DNA of 58,186 bases, from NCBI GenBank assembly GCA_020441005.1, contig JAGRNA010000071.1, positions 1 through 58,186 of the forward strand. Reading direction: 5' to 3'. The translations under genes were made by a program, and so were the position numbers. Shown piece by piece: positions 34,666-41,986 of the stretch. Each line of letters starts with the position of its first letter. The first letter of the stretch is position 1. Under the pieces are notes generated by a model. The model saw only the letters and a list, made by a program, of their open reading frames with translations. It was not told where the DNA came from and made no database searches. Origin of the DNA: Leptospiraceae bacterium (lineage in GTDB: Bacteria > Spirochaetota > Leptospiria > Leptospirales > Leptonemataceae).

Positions 34666-35687
34666 CCAAAGGTCTCCCTGATTTTTTCTACAAACAAGCG
34701 TACATGCTTTTCCGGTGTGCCGGGCAAGACACCATGACCCAGCCCGCAAACCCAGCCGGCTCTTTCCTCGACAGCCAGTTCCTTGATGGGAGCCAGCCAT
34801 TCCCGAAAACAACGCTCGAAATCGCTCGTATTTAAAAATAACAAACTTTGATCAAAGTTGCCCTGAATAAATTTTTGGCCTTCATTTTCGGCCAGACTGT
34901 GTTCAATTGCAAAACGGTGGTCCATTCCATATCCAGCCAGGCCCTTGAGATTGCTCAGCATGGAATGATGGTCGCGGGTGACCCCCAGCGCATAATAGCC
35001 GATTTTGCCCGGAAATTCGCGCACGAAGCGCTGTAAACCAGGCAGTACAATATCGCGGAATAAATGCGGGGACAAGCTGCCGGCCGCAGTATCAAAGATC
35101 ATTACAATTTCAGCGCCGCCAGCCAGCTGCAGTTCGATGTTCTGCACTAGCAGTTCTTCCAAAATGGGCAGAAAAGCGTCTCGCAGGTCACGGGCCATCA
35201 AGGGCAAAGGTTCGCGGCCGTTGTGCTTGCCCACCGTTGCATAACTGAAGAGGGTGTATAAACCGCCCACAAAGCCGATTAGAGACTTGTCTGTCGGCAG
35301 CATGGAACGGGTCAACTGCACGGCTTTTTTTTGAAACTGCAGATTACCAATCGCATCATCAACCGGTATCAACAGTTCCAGATCCTTCAAACCCTGAATC
35401 TGCCAGTCGAACTGGGGTCCCGGGTTATAGCGCAAGCCCATGCCCAGCGCTTCCAGGGGGAACAGGATATCGGAGAAGAGGATCGCCAGGTCAAAATCAA
35501 AGTCTTCAATGGGACCCATAGCCGTCCGGGCGGCCAGTTCGGGGTTCTTGCACAGATCTTCAAAGCTGTATTTTTCTTTCAGCTTTTGGTAATGCTGGTG
35601 ATAACGACCGGCTTGACGCATAAACCAGACCGGCGGAACAGCCTGCGGGATTCCCTGCAGGGCATTCTGAAATCTCAAATTACTCAT
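34662..35687 (-). CDS. hemE: Uroporphyrinogen decarboxylase
   Basis: 341 residues. The signature PPVWFMRQAGRYHQHY lies near residue 20, with the substrate Arg residues. PEDFDFD-like ILFSDILFPLEALGMGL carries the catalytic Asp, FVGGLYTLFSYA follows, and the C-terminus has the GLGHGVLPGTPEKHV motif. It decarboxylates the four acetate side chains of uroporphyrinogen III. First gene of the operon hemE-hemN-hemY; promoter not identified. Upstream lies an unusual, strongly folded 1-kb non-coding region. Confidence 0.95.
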   Translation of the reverse strand: MSNLRFQNALQGIPQAVPPVWFMRQAGRYHQHYQKLKEKYSFEDLCKNPELAARTAMGPIEDFDFDLAILFSDILFPLEALGMGLRYNPGPQFDWQIQGLKDLELLIPVDDAIGNLQFQKKAVQLTRSMLPTDKSLIGFVGGLYTLFSYATVGKHNGREPLPLMARDLRDAFLPILEELLVQNIELQLAGGAEIVMIFDTAAGSLSPHLFRDIVLPGLQRFVREFPGKIGYYALGVTRDHHSMLSNLKGLAGYGMDHRFAIEHSLAENEGQKFIQGNFDQSLLFLNTSDFERCFREWLAPIKELAVEERAGWVCGLGHGVLPGTPEKHVRLFVEKIRETFG

Positions 35688-35798
35688 TCTCTAACGCTCA
35701 ATTCCAGGTTACGGGGCTACAGATGGGTAACAAGTATTTTACAAACTGGCTTCCGGCATCCCGATTCGGTTTTTGGCGCCTGCCGGCCGGGGGGAAAC

Positions 35799-35962
35799 CC
35801 GCCTGATGAAGCGCTACTGTAGCGCTTGCTCCGCAATTGCACTCAACCTGGCCGGACGCGTAAAACGTCCTGTTTTAAGCGTCCGGTGGCTGCGCACTCC
35901 TGCTTCGCTTGCCAGGTGAGCGCAATTGCTTCACTACATCTACCCGCACTACCATCAGGCGG
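35799..35962. repeat. Nested palindromic element
   Basis: Four layers of inverted repeats share one centre. The outer arms are CCGCCTGATG (35799-35808) and CATCAGGCGG (35953-35962). Next inwards, GCAATTGC with CTCAACCTGGC (35833-35852) faces GCCAGGTGAG with GCAATTGC (35911-35929). The core is CCGGACGC-G-TAAAAC (35852-35866) and GTTTTA-A-GCGTCCGG (35872-35886), a 14-pair stem with one mismatch around loop GTCCT. The left arm also carries its own hairpin AAGCGCTA-CTG-TAGCGCTT (35809-35827). It contains no gene. It could be a cruciform-forming repeat or the DNA of a folded RNA. Confidence 0.7.
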
Positions 35963-36000
35963 CCAAAAGCTGACGCATTTGGTACAATAAATATTTCTTT

Positions 36001-36110
36001 ATTCCGGCCGTCATCGGGCTGCTACGGGCTTCGCTATCGCTGCGGTCTGCCTGCGGCAGACCAGGCCCTGCGCATCCCTGGCGCGGGCCTTACTGCAAGG
36101 GATGCTGCCT
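36001..36110. repeat. Cluster of GC-rich hairpins with competing pairings
   Basis: GGTCTGCC (36044-36051) pairs with GGCAGACC (36055-36062) around a 3-base loop. AGGCCC-t-GCGC (36063-36073) pairs with GCGCGGGCCT (36081-36090). A competing 8-bp pairing exists between GCATCCCT (36072-36079) and AGGGATGC (36098-36105). Frames across this part are unpatterned and I call no gene. Confidence 0.55.
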
Positions 36111-36227
36111 TTGCTGCGTGAATGACATATGAGCCAACCCGGCGTTGATAGCGGGCAACTTTTGGTTTCTGTCCGCTTAAGCTCCAGGTGGCCTTGCCCC
36201 GAGAAACAGGGACGCTCACCGGACAAA

Positions 36228-36467
36228 ACTCTGTGGTCTCTGCGATTCAATTATTACCACAGGGAGTATGGGGTTCACAGAGGGGCCGCGCCCTTGAGCT
36301 TCACGACTGCGGTTAGTGGGCCATCCAGGTTACATCGGGACAGATCTGAACCCCCGAGTGTGAGGGCGGGGTGGACCTGGTGGCTGGGCTTCAAATAGCC
36401 TCGTGATAAAGCGGGGCCCGTCAGCCCGCCTTCGCCGGGCACTGGTGGCACTTATCACACGACGGGC
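36228..36467 (+). other. Candidate structured RNA, strand uncertain
   Basis: Several perfect pairings fall within 240 bases. CTGTGGT (36231-36237) can pair with ACCACAG (36256-36262), or the overlapping CTCTGTG (36229-36235) with CACAGAG (36276-36282). A rod (36319-36330 with 36375-36384, one bulge) encloses TCGGG/CCCGA (36335-36339, 36353-36357). GTGATAA-a-G (36403-36411) with CTTATCAC (36451-36458) crosses GCCCGTC (36416-36422) with GACGGGC (36461-36467), the geometry of a pseudoknot. It does not match RNase P RNA, tmRNA, SRP RNA or 6S RNA by eye. No clear promoter is seen. Frames of 80-90 codons here have no family features. Confidence 0.3.
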
Positions 36468-36677
36468 ATTTTGTCAATCCACTTTCTGGCACCGGTAATT
36501 TTCGAAAAATGCGAATCCTTGTCACACCCCCGTGGTATGATACACTGGGCAGATCCAGCCCCGGAATACCAAAGGCCCTATTTGATATTTAGTAAATATC
36601 CTAGAGTATTTTGCTGGCTGCCTGTTTACTCTCGAATCAGATCGGAAATCCGACAGGCAGCCCACCATCGGCAAATC

Positions 36678-36704
36678 GAATTCATCACATTGCGTGATGA
36701 ATTC
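36678..36704. repeat. Perfect 11-bp palindromic hairpin
   Basis: GAATTCATCAC (36678-36688), loop ATTGC, GTGATGAATTC (36694-36704). It lies 59 bases beyond the stop of the DUF1016_N-SNase gene on that gene's downstream side. Neither strand has a good T-run, so a classic terminator is unlikely; an operator or attachment-type site is possible. The rest of 36471-36762 shows nothing I can interpret. Confidence 0.6.
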
Positions 36705-36762
36705 AAAACAGAACCAGTATAACACACAGTGCCCTGGCTCCCGTCATTGTCACGCATTTTTA

Positions 36763-37758
36763 TCAAGCCCGGATGGCCAGATTTTGGTCCAATAACGCCT
36801 GATTCAAAAACAGGCCGTTGGCCAGCATACCATCCACACTGTCCCCGGAACGGCCCACCAAAACATCGGCCACAAATCGGGCGTATTTGTCCCGCTTGTA
36901 AGTTCGCAGCAATACGCTGCCTGCATCACCGATCTGCTCCACCAAATAGTCGCGCGCCTGCACCCCGGCAGGTTCAGTCAAGGCAGCGGCGTTGACAGCG
37001 TTCAAGCGCAGAATCTGACGCGTCCGCGCTCCCAGCCCCAGCTCGATAAACACCACAATCGTGTCGCCATCGACCACATAATCCAGCCTGGCCGCATACA
37101 ACCAGCGATCCAGCTTGTCTCCATTAAAAGCTGTCACCTTCCAGCCCAGGCTGCCCTGCTCGACAAGCACCAAATCCCGGTCAGCATATCCATCCAATGC
37201 CCGCCCCCTGGCAGGCAGCCAGATATTAAAACCCAAATCCAGAAAAGCCAGCTCCTGACCGTCTTCCATAATCCGTCGGACCTGCTGAATACCCGGAATT
37301 CCGGTAGGCCGCACAAGCCCTGGAACAAGCTTATCAGCACCTTTAGAACCCTGAATCTGGAGCTCCAGTTGCCGGTAATTCCAGCCCTGCTTAACAATTT
37401 GCTCTTCCAGCTTCTGCCGCTTTTTATCATCCTTGACTTGAACTAATAGCCGGTAGTGACTCCACTGCAAGTCTTTACGAATGCTCTTCTTCTTGAACAG
37501 CTGCGAAAACTGGCGCATGTAGCGCAAATTGACAACGCTGTAACCGCGGCCATAGGCCTGCTTCAAATCCGACGAGACTCGCTCCAGTACCTGCTGGCCG
37601 TATGCCGCCCGAGCCTCGCCGTCCTGCTCGACTTCCACCAGCCGCTTGCCCAGCTCCCAATTGGTATACGTGGTCGCCAGATTCATGTCCTGCTTTTGTT
37701 CGGCCAAACCGGCGCTGACAATCTGCTTGAGGTCTTTGATGAGGGAGCGATAGGTCAT
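36763..37758 (-). CDS. DUF1016_N (YhcG-type) domain fused to SNase-like nuclease domain
   Basis: 331 residues. Residues ~15-150 follow DUF1016_N: YTNWELGKRLVEVEQDGEARAAYG, SSDLKQAYGRGYS, LRYMRQFSQLF and LQWSHYRLLVQV. In usual YhcG-like proteins this is followed by a PDDEXK nuclease. Here residues ~225-331 instead read like staphylococcal nuclease: VVDGDTIVVF, ARTRQILRLNAVNAA with the Arg35-like residue, RDKYARFVADVLV with the Arg87-like residue, and VDGMLANGLFLNQALLDQNLA. The D-T-P-E tetrad of SNase is changed (VNAAALTE), so activity may differ. A remnant of the middle YhcG part may lie between. It sits at the left end of the defence block, divergent from the restriction gene. Confidence 0.72.
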   Translation of the reverse strand: MTYRSLIKDLKQIVSAGLAEQKQDMNLATTYTNWELGKRLVEVEQDGEARAAYGQQVLERVSSDLKQAYGRGYSVVNLRYMRQFSQLFKKKSIRKDLQWSHYRLLVQVKDDKKRQKLEEQIVKQGWNYRQLELQIQGSKGADKLVPGLVRPTGIPGIQQVRRIMEDGQELAFLDLGFNIWLPARGRALDGYADRDLVLVEQGSLGWKVTAFNGDKLDRWLYAARLDYVVDGDTIVVFIELGLGARTRQILRLNAVNAAALTEPAGVQARDYLVEQIGDAGSVLLRTYKRDKYARFVADVLVGRSGDSVDGMLANGLFLNQALLDQNLAIRA

Positions 37759-37970
37759 GGGGATGTATTAGCCATGCTTTGTATTGATTCAAATACAATC
37801 CGTTCTACAAAAAAGATTTTGGTTTTTATCATTTGTGACAAAAAGATTAATACAGAGCATTCTTTTCTCTAATAAAAAGTTCTTTTCCTGATAAAGTGCT
37901 TCACTAAGCTAATCTGAAAAACTGATTTACATGTGCAAAATATTAGACGCAAGCCGAGCCAGATTCCCAC

Positions 37971-40900
37971 ATGACCGAATCAACTCAATCTTTCTTTGAA
38001 CAGCCGATCCTGAACTCGCCCTACGAATACCCGGCCAGGCACTGGGTATTGGATGAAAGTGGCCAACCGACCGGCAAGATCCAGGACAGTCGTCGCCGTA
38101 GCGAGTATATTACACCGATTCCCAAACCGCAGAAACGCAAGGGTGCCGGCAAACAGGCAGAAATTGCCTTTCTCACTGATACAACAGCAGTGCGCGCCGG
38201 CCAGGATTACGATCCACTCTCCATCATCAATGAAGTCCGCCATGCTGTAGATACCTGGCGTAAACTCCAGAATCAGGCTGACTGGCTGGTGACGCCTGAA
38301 ACAGCCCAGCTGCTGGAATACTGGCGTCATCACCGTTTTGAAAGCATTCGTCCTTTCTTTTGTCAGGTAGAAGCCATTGAAACCCTGATTTGGCTGCTCG
38401 AGGTGGCCCCCAAAATCAAACAAAAAGACAACACCGCAACGCATGTCTGGAATCACCTTAGAAATGCAAACGCCGAGGCCAATCCGGAATTGATGCGCAT
38501 CGCACTGAAGCTGGCTACCGGTGCGGGTAAGACAACTGTGATGGCCATGATAATCGCCTGGCAGACTGTCAATGCCGTACGGCGGCCGGCCTCGAAGTCC
38601 TGGACGCGCGGCTTTTTGATTGTAGCCCCGGGGATCACCATCAAAGACCGACTGCGTGTTTTACAGCCCAACGATCCGGACAACTACTATTGGCACCGCG
38701 AACTAGTGCCCACCGATATGCGCCGTGACCTGGAGCAGGCCAAAATTGTAATCACCAACTATCATGCCTTTCAATTGCGCGAAAAACTCAAGCTTGCTAA
38801 AGGCGGGCGCGAACTGCTGCAAGGCCGCGGTCCCGAGATCAAGACCAAAGAAACTGCCGGTGAGATGATCCGGCGCAGCATGTCCGCTCTGATGGGGCTC
38901 AAGGATATCATGGTGATTAACGACGAGGCCCATCACTGCTATCGCGAAAAGCCGAACACCGACGAAACGAGCTCTCTCAAAGGAGAGGATAAAGACGAGG
39001 CCAAAAAGAACAATGAAGCCGCCCGGGTTTGGATCAGCGGACTGGAAACAATCCAGCAGAAACTGGGAATCAAAACTGTGGTCGACCTGAGTGCCACTCC
39101 ATTCTTTCTCAAAGGCTCCGGTTACAACGAAGGCTCGCTCTTTCACTGGACAGTCAGCGATTTTTCGTTAATGGACGCGATTGAATGCGGTATAGTCAAG
39201 CTGCCGCGGGTGCCGATTGCTGGAAATGTGCCGGGAGCGGATATGCCGGTACTGCGCAATCTGTGGGAGTATATTGGCAAGGCCATGCCTAAAAAAGGGC
39301 GTTCCCGGTCCAAAGGTCTCGATCCGCTGAGCCTGCCGGTCCAACTGCAAACCGCGCTGGATGTGCTCTATGGCCACTACGAAAAAACGTATCAGGCCTG
39401 GCTGGAAGCGCAACTGGACGTGCCGCCGGTGTTCATAGTTGTGGCCAACAACACGTCATCCTCCAAGCTGATAGCGGATTATATTGCCGGTTTTCAGGCT
39501 GAAAAAGATGACGGCAGCTCTGTATTTCATCAGGGCCGGTTCGAGCTATTTCGCAACTACGACGATCAGGGCCAGCGTCTGGCGCGACCGCGCACCCTGC
39601 TGATCGATAGCGAGCAACTGGAATCGGGGGATGCGCTCAGCAAGGACTTCAAAGAGATAGCGGCAGCAGAACTGGAAACATTTCGCCAGGAAATCGCCCA
39701 GCGCGATGGGGCGGTCGCCGCTGAAAAAGTCTCCGAACAGCAGATCCTGCGCGAGGTCATGAACACGGTCGGCAAAAAGGACCGACTAGGCGAATCCATT
39801 CGCTGCGTGGTTTCAGTTTCCATGCTGACCGAGGGCTGGGATGCCAACACGGTGACTCACATCCTGGGTGTGCGCGCCTTTGGTACTCAGCTGCTTTGCG
39901 AGCAGGTAGTGGGACGGGCCTTGCGCCGCCAATCCTACGACCTGGACGAGAACGGCCTGTTTCCGGTCGAGTACGCCGATATTCTGGGCGTGCCCTTTGA
40001 TTTTGCGGCCAGCCCGGTCACCTCCAAACCCGTCAAGCCGCGCAAAACGGTGGAAGTGCTGGCCCTGAACGATCGCGAGCACCTCGAGATCAGCTTTCCC
40101 CGGGTCACCGGTTACCGGGTGGCGCTGCCGGAAACCCGTCTCGAAGCCAAATTCACAGCCGATACCCGCCTGGTGCTGACCCCCGCTTTGGTCGGACCCT
40201 CCAAAACACTGATCAGCGGCATTGTGGGTCAACGCGAGACCCTGGACCTGGCGCACCTGGCAGCTGTGCGACCAGCGACGATTGCCATGCACCTGACCCG
40301 GCACCTGCTCTTTCACCAATTTCGCGACGCCGGCGATGAACCCAAGTTGCATCTCTTTGGTCAACTCAAGCAAATCACGACCGATTGGATGAAACATTGC
40401 CTCGAATGTAACGGCGATACCTTTCCCGCCCAACTGCTGTACTCGGAGACAGCCGATCTGGCGGCCCAGCGCATCAAGGCCGCCATCAACGAGGGCACAG
40501 CCGGTAAAAAACAGATCCACGCCCTGCTGGATTCCTATAACCCCGAAGCTTCCACCCGTTACGTCTATTTTCGCACTAGCAAGAGCGAGCTCTGGACCAC
40601 CCAGGCTAATCGCTGTCATGTGAACTATGTCGTTTATGACAGCGAATGGGAGGCCGAGTTTTGCCGGGTGGTCGAGGCTCATCCCAATGTACGCGCGTAT
40701 GTCAAGAATCATGGCCTGGGGCTGGAAGTACCCTATCAGCTGGGACCGCGCAAGCGGCGCTACTTGCCCGATTTCATTGTCATTTTGCAAAAAGAGGATC
40801 GGGAGCCGATTCATCTGATAGTCGAAATCAAGGGCTTTCGCGGCGAAGACGCCATCGAAAAGGCCAATACCATGCGTCACTACTGGATCCCGGGCGTCAA

Positions 40901-41003
40901 TCAACTGGGCCGCTTTGGCCAGTGGGCCTTTGCCGAGCTGACAGACGTCTATAAAATTGACAGCGAGTTTAAAAAGTTGGTGGCAGAGCTGCTAAAAGGA
41001 TGA
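37971..41003 (+). CDS. res: Type III restriction enzyme, Res subunit
   Basis: 1010 residues, similar to the long Res proteins often labelled BPTD_3080 family. Superfamily 2 helicase motifs are in order: Walker A TGAGKTT near residue 182, NDEAHH near 316, DLSATPF near 374, MLTEGWDANTVTHILGVRAFGTQLLCEQVVGRALRR near 620-655. The C-terminal nuclease has PDFIVIL near 932 and EIKGF near 951, the PD-(D/E)xK pattern. The matching Mod is at 41987. The DNA helicase drives translocation and cleavage between head-to-head sites. No clear SD precedes its ATG. The 212-base gap to the left (37759-37970) is AT-rich and must hold divergent promoters. Confidence 0.92.
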   Translation: MTESTQSFFEQPILNSPYEYPARHWVLDESGQPTGKIQDSRRRSEYITPIPKPQKRKGAGKQAEIAFLTDTTAVRAGQDYDPLSIINEVRHAVDTWRKLQNQADWLVTPETAQLLEYWRHHRFESIRPFFCQVEAIETLIWLLEVAPKIKQKDNTATHVWNHLRNANAEANPELMRIALKLATGAGKTTVMAMIIAWQTVNAVRRPASKSWTRGFLIVAPGITIKDRLRVLQPNDPDNYYWHRELVPTDMRRDLEQAKIVITNYHAFQLREKLKLAKGGRELLQGRGPEIKTKETAGEMIRRSMSALMGLKDIMVINDEAHHCYREKPNTDETSSLKGEDKDEAKKNNEAARVWISGLETIQQKLGIKTVVDLSATPFFLKGSGYNEGSLFHWTVSDFSLMDAIECGIVKLPRVPIAGNVPGADMPVLRNLWEYIGKAMPKKGRSRSKGLDPLSLPVQLQTALDVLYGHYEKTYQAWLEAQLDVPPVFIVVANNTSSSKLIADYIAGFQAEKDDGSSVFHQGRFELFRNYDDQGQRLARPRTLLIDSEQLESGDALSKDFKEIAAAELETFRQEIAQRDGAVAAEKVSEQQILREVMNTVGKKDRLGESIRCVVSVSMLTEGWDANTVTHILGVRAFGTQLLCEQVVGRALRRQSYDLDENGLFPVEYADILGVPFDFAASPVTSKPVKPRKTVEVLALNDREHLEISFPRVTGYRVALPETRLEAKFTADTRLVLTPALVGPSKTLISGIVGQRETLDLAHLAAVRPATIAMHLTRHLLFHQFRDAGDEPKLHLFGQLKQITTDWMKHCLECNGDTFPAQLLYSETADLAAQRIKAAINEGTAGKKQIHALLDSYNPEASTRYVYFRTSKSELWTTQANRCHVNYVVYDSEWEAEFCRVVEAHPNVRAYVKNHGLGLEVPYQLGPRKRRYLPDFIVILQKEDREPIHLIVEIKGFRGEDAIEKANTMRHYWIPGVNQLGRFGQWAFAELTDVYKIDSEFKKLVAELLKG

Positions 41004-41272
41004 GTTTTAGAAGATGGGTAGCAAAAGTGACTCCAGACAATCCTGAAATTACAAGCTTAAAATGCGCATCTGCCAATCTCTATAAAATTTCTACTCTTTT
41101 GTCACATACCAGGTCATTATTCTTGCTTGACAAAAGCCGAAGACTGATTGATAACTGGAAGATATCCCACCGTGCGCTTAGGCGGCGGGCGCAAGGTCAG
41201 CTTTCGGGCTGGCCTTTGCTTTCTACTGTCAGTTCGTTCCCTGAAGTTCTCTACTGGAGTAGCGTCAGATGA
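41000..41272 (+). CDS. Possible small protein between res and mntA
   Basis: A 90-codon frame begins with an ATG overlapping the res stop (ATGA) and ends with a TGA overlapping the mntA start (ATGA). Such overlaps on both sides are what a coupled operon would show. Against this, the peptide has no family pattern, is basic and irregular, and a terminator-like hairpin lies inside it (41193-41216). I regard it as possible only. If it is not a gene, the 265-base gap holds just that hairpin. Confidence 0.2.
   Translation: MSFRRWVAKVTPDNPEITSLKCASANLYKISTLLSHTRSLFLLDKSRRLIDNWKISHRALRRRAQGQLSGWPLLSTVSSFPEVLYWSSVR
41193..41216 (+). terminator. Terminator-like hairpin after res
   Basis: AAGGTCAGC (41193-41201), loop TTTCGG, GCTGGCCTT (41208-41216), a 9-pair stem with one G-U, followed by TGCTTTCT. 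The T-run is broken, so termination may be partial. It would separate res from mntA-hepT-mod. Confidence 0.5.
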
Positions 41273-41574
41273 TAACCGCCCTAAACTACGACAAAAAAGT
41301 GCTGGCCACATTCTGCCAGAAGCACCGATTACGCAAGCTGGCCCTGTTTGGATCCGCCACCCGAGATGACTTTGGCCCCCAAAGCGATGTGGATGTTCTG
41401 ATTGAGCTTCCCGAGAATCACAAAGTGGGCCTTTTTGAGCTCTTTGATATGGAACAGGAGCTTGCAGAAATCTTCCATAGAAAGGTGGATTTGACTACCT
41501 TCGGTGGTCTGCGCGGGGCCCTGGGCGAAGAAATTCGAAACACATCGAAGGTGGTCTATGAGCAAACGGGATGA
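41269..41574 (+). CDS. mntA: MntA-type nucleotidyltransferase antitoxin
   Basis: 101 residues of the minimal nucleotidyltransferase (MNT) family. The motif GSx10DxD is exact: Gly28-Ser29, then Asp40 and Asp42 (LFGSATRDDFGPQSDVDVLIE). Partner HepT follows with a 17-base overlap. In the studied HepT-MntA (type VII) systems, MntA blocks the toxin by adding AMP residues to a tyrosine of HepT. Here the pair sits between the res and mod genes of a type III restriction system. Confidence 0.9.
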   Translation: MITALNYDKKVLATFCQKHRLRKLALFGSATRDDFGPQSDVDVLIELPENHKVGLFELFDMEQELAEIFHRKVDLTTFGGLRGALGEEIRNTSKVVYEQTG

Positions 41575-41899
41575 TACGATCACCCTGGGCGATATGCTCG
41601 ATTTCGCCATCGAAGCACGGGAGCTTGTAGACGGGATGTCAGAACAACAGTACACGGAAGACCGTCTACGAATTCTGGCTACCACGAGACTCATTGAAAT
41701 CATAGGAGAAGCCGCCACTCGTTTGTCCGCCGAATTCAGGAACAGCCACCCGGAGCTGCCCTGGGGACAGATGATAGGAATGCGCAATCGTCTGATTCAT
41801 GCCTATGATCATGTAGAGGCATCCGTCCTCTGGCAGACCCTGCAGGAAAGCCTGCCTTCTCTCATTCAATCCCTGGAGGCAATCCTCAAACAGGATTAA
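41558..41899 (+). CDS. hepT: HepT-type HEPN RNase toxin
   Basis: 113 residues from the ATG at 41558. The HEPN catalytic motif RX4HXY is exact: Arg76, His81, Tyr83 (RNRLIHAY). Tyr83 is the residue that MntA would modify. The protein is all-helical as expected. HEPN toxins cut RNA, often tRNA; the target here is unknown. The start lies inside mntA (17-base overlap), so the pair is coupled. The gap to mod is 87 bases with nothing notable except a weak SD (AGGAA) before mod. Confidence 0.9.
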   Translation: MSKRDDTITLGDMLDFAIEARELVDGMSEQQYTEDRLRILATTRLIEIIGEAATRLSAEFRNSHPELPWGQMIGMRNRLIHAYDHVEASVLWQTLQESLPSLIQSLEAILKQD

Positions 41900-41986
41900 T
41901 TTTTCGATTCATCCATCCCCGATCACACTCGCACAGCCGGGCTCGAAAACGGGCCTCGAACGATAGCCCAGAATTTAGGAACCAAC

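Noticed and set aside
35691-35800. Cobalamin-type riboswitch before hemE
   Set aside because: Some GCCGG/GCCAG wording is similar, but the B12-box and the GGGAA/GGTG core are absent.
35799-35962. Integron attC site
   Set aside because: The end boxes RYYYAAC and GTTRRRY are missing and no integron integrase is present.
36129-36398. 89-codon forward frame in the folded non-coding region
   Set aside because: Follows the RNA-like pairings, has no protein pattern and no SD.
36228-36467. RNase P RNA, tmRNA, SRP RNA or 6S RNA
   Set aside because: None of the invariant motifs (P4 strands, tRNA-like ends, GGAAG tetraloop region, central bubble) could be found on either strand.
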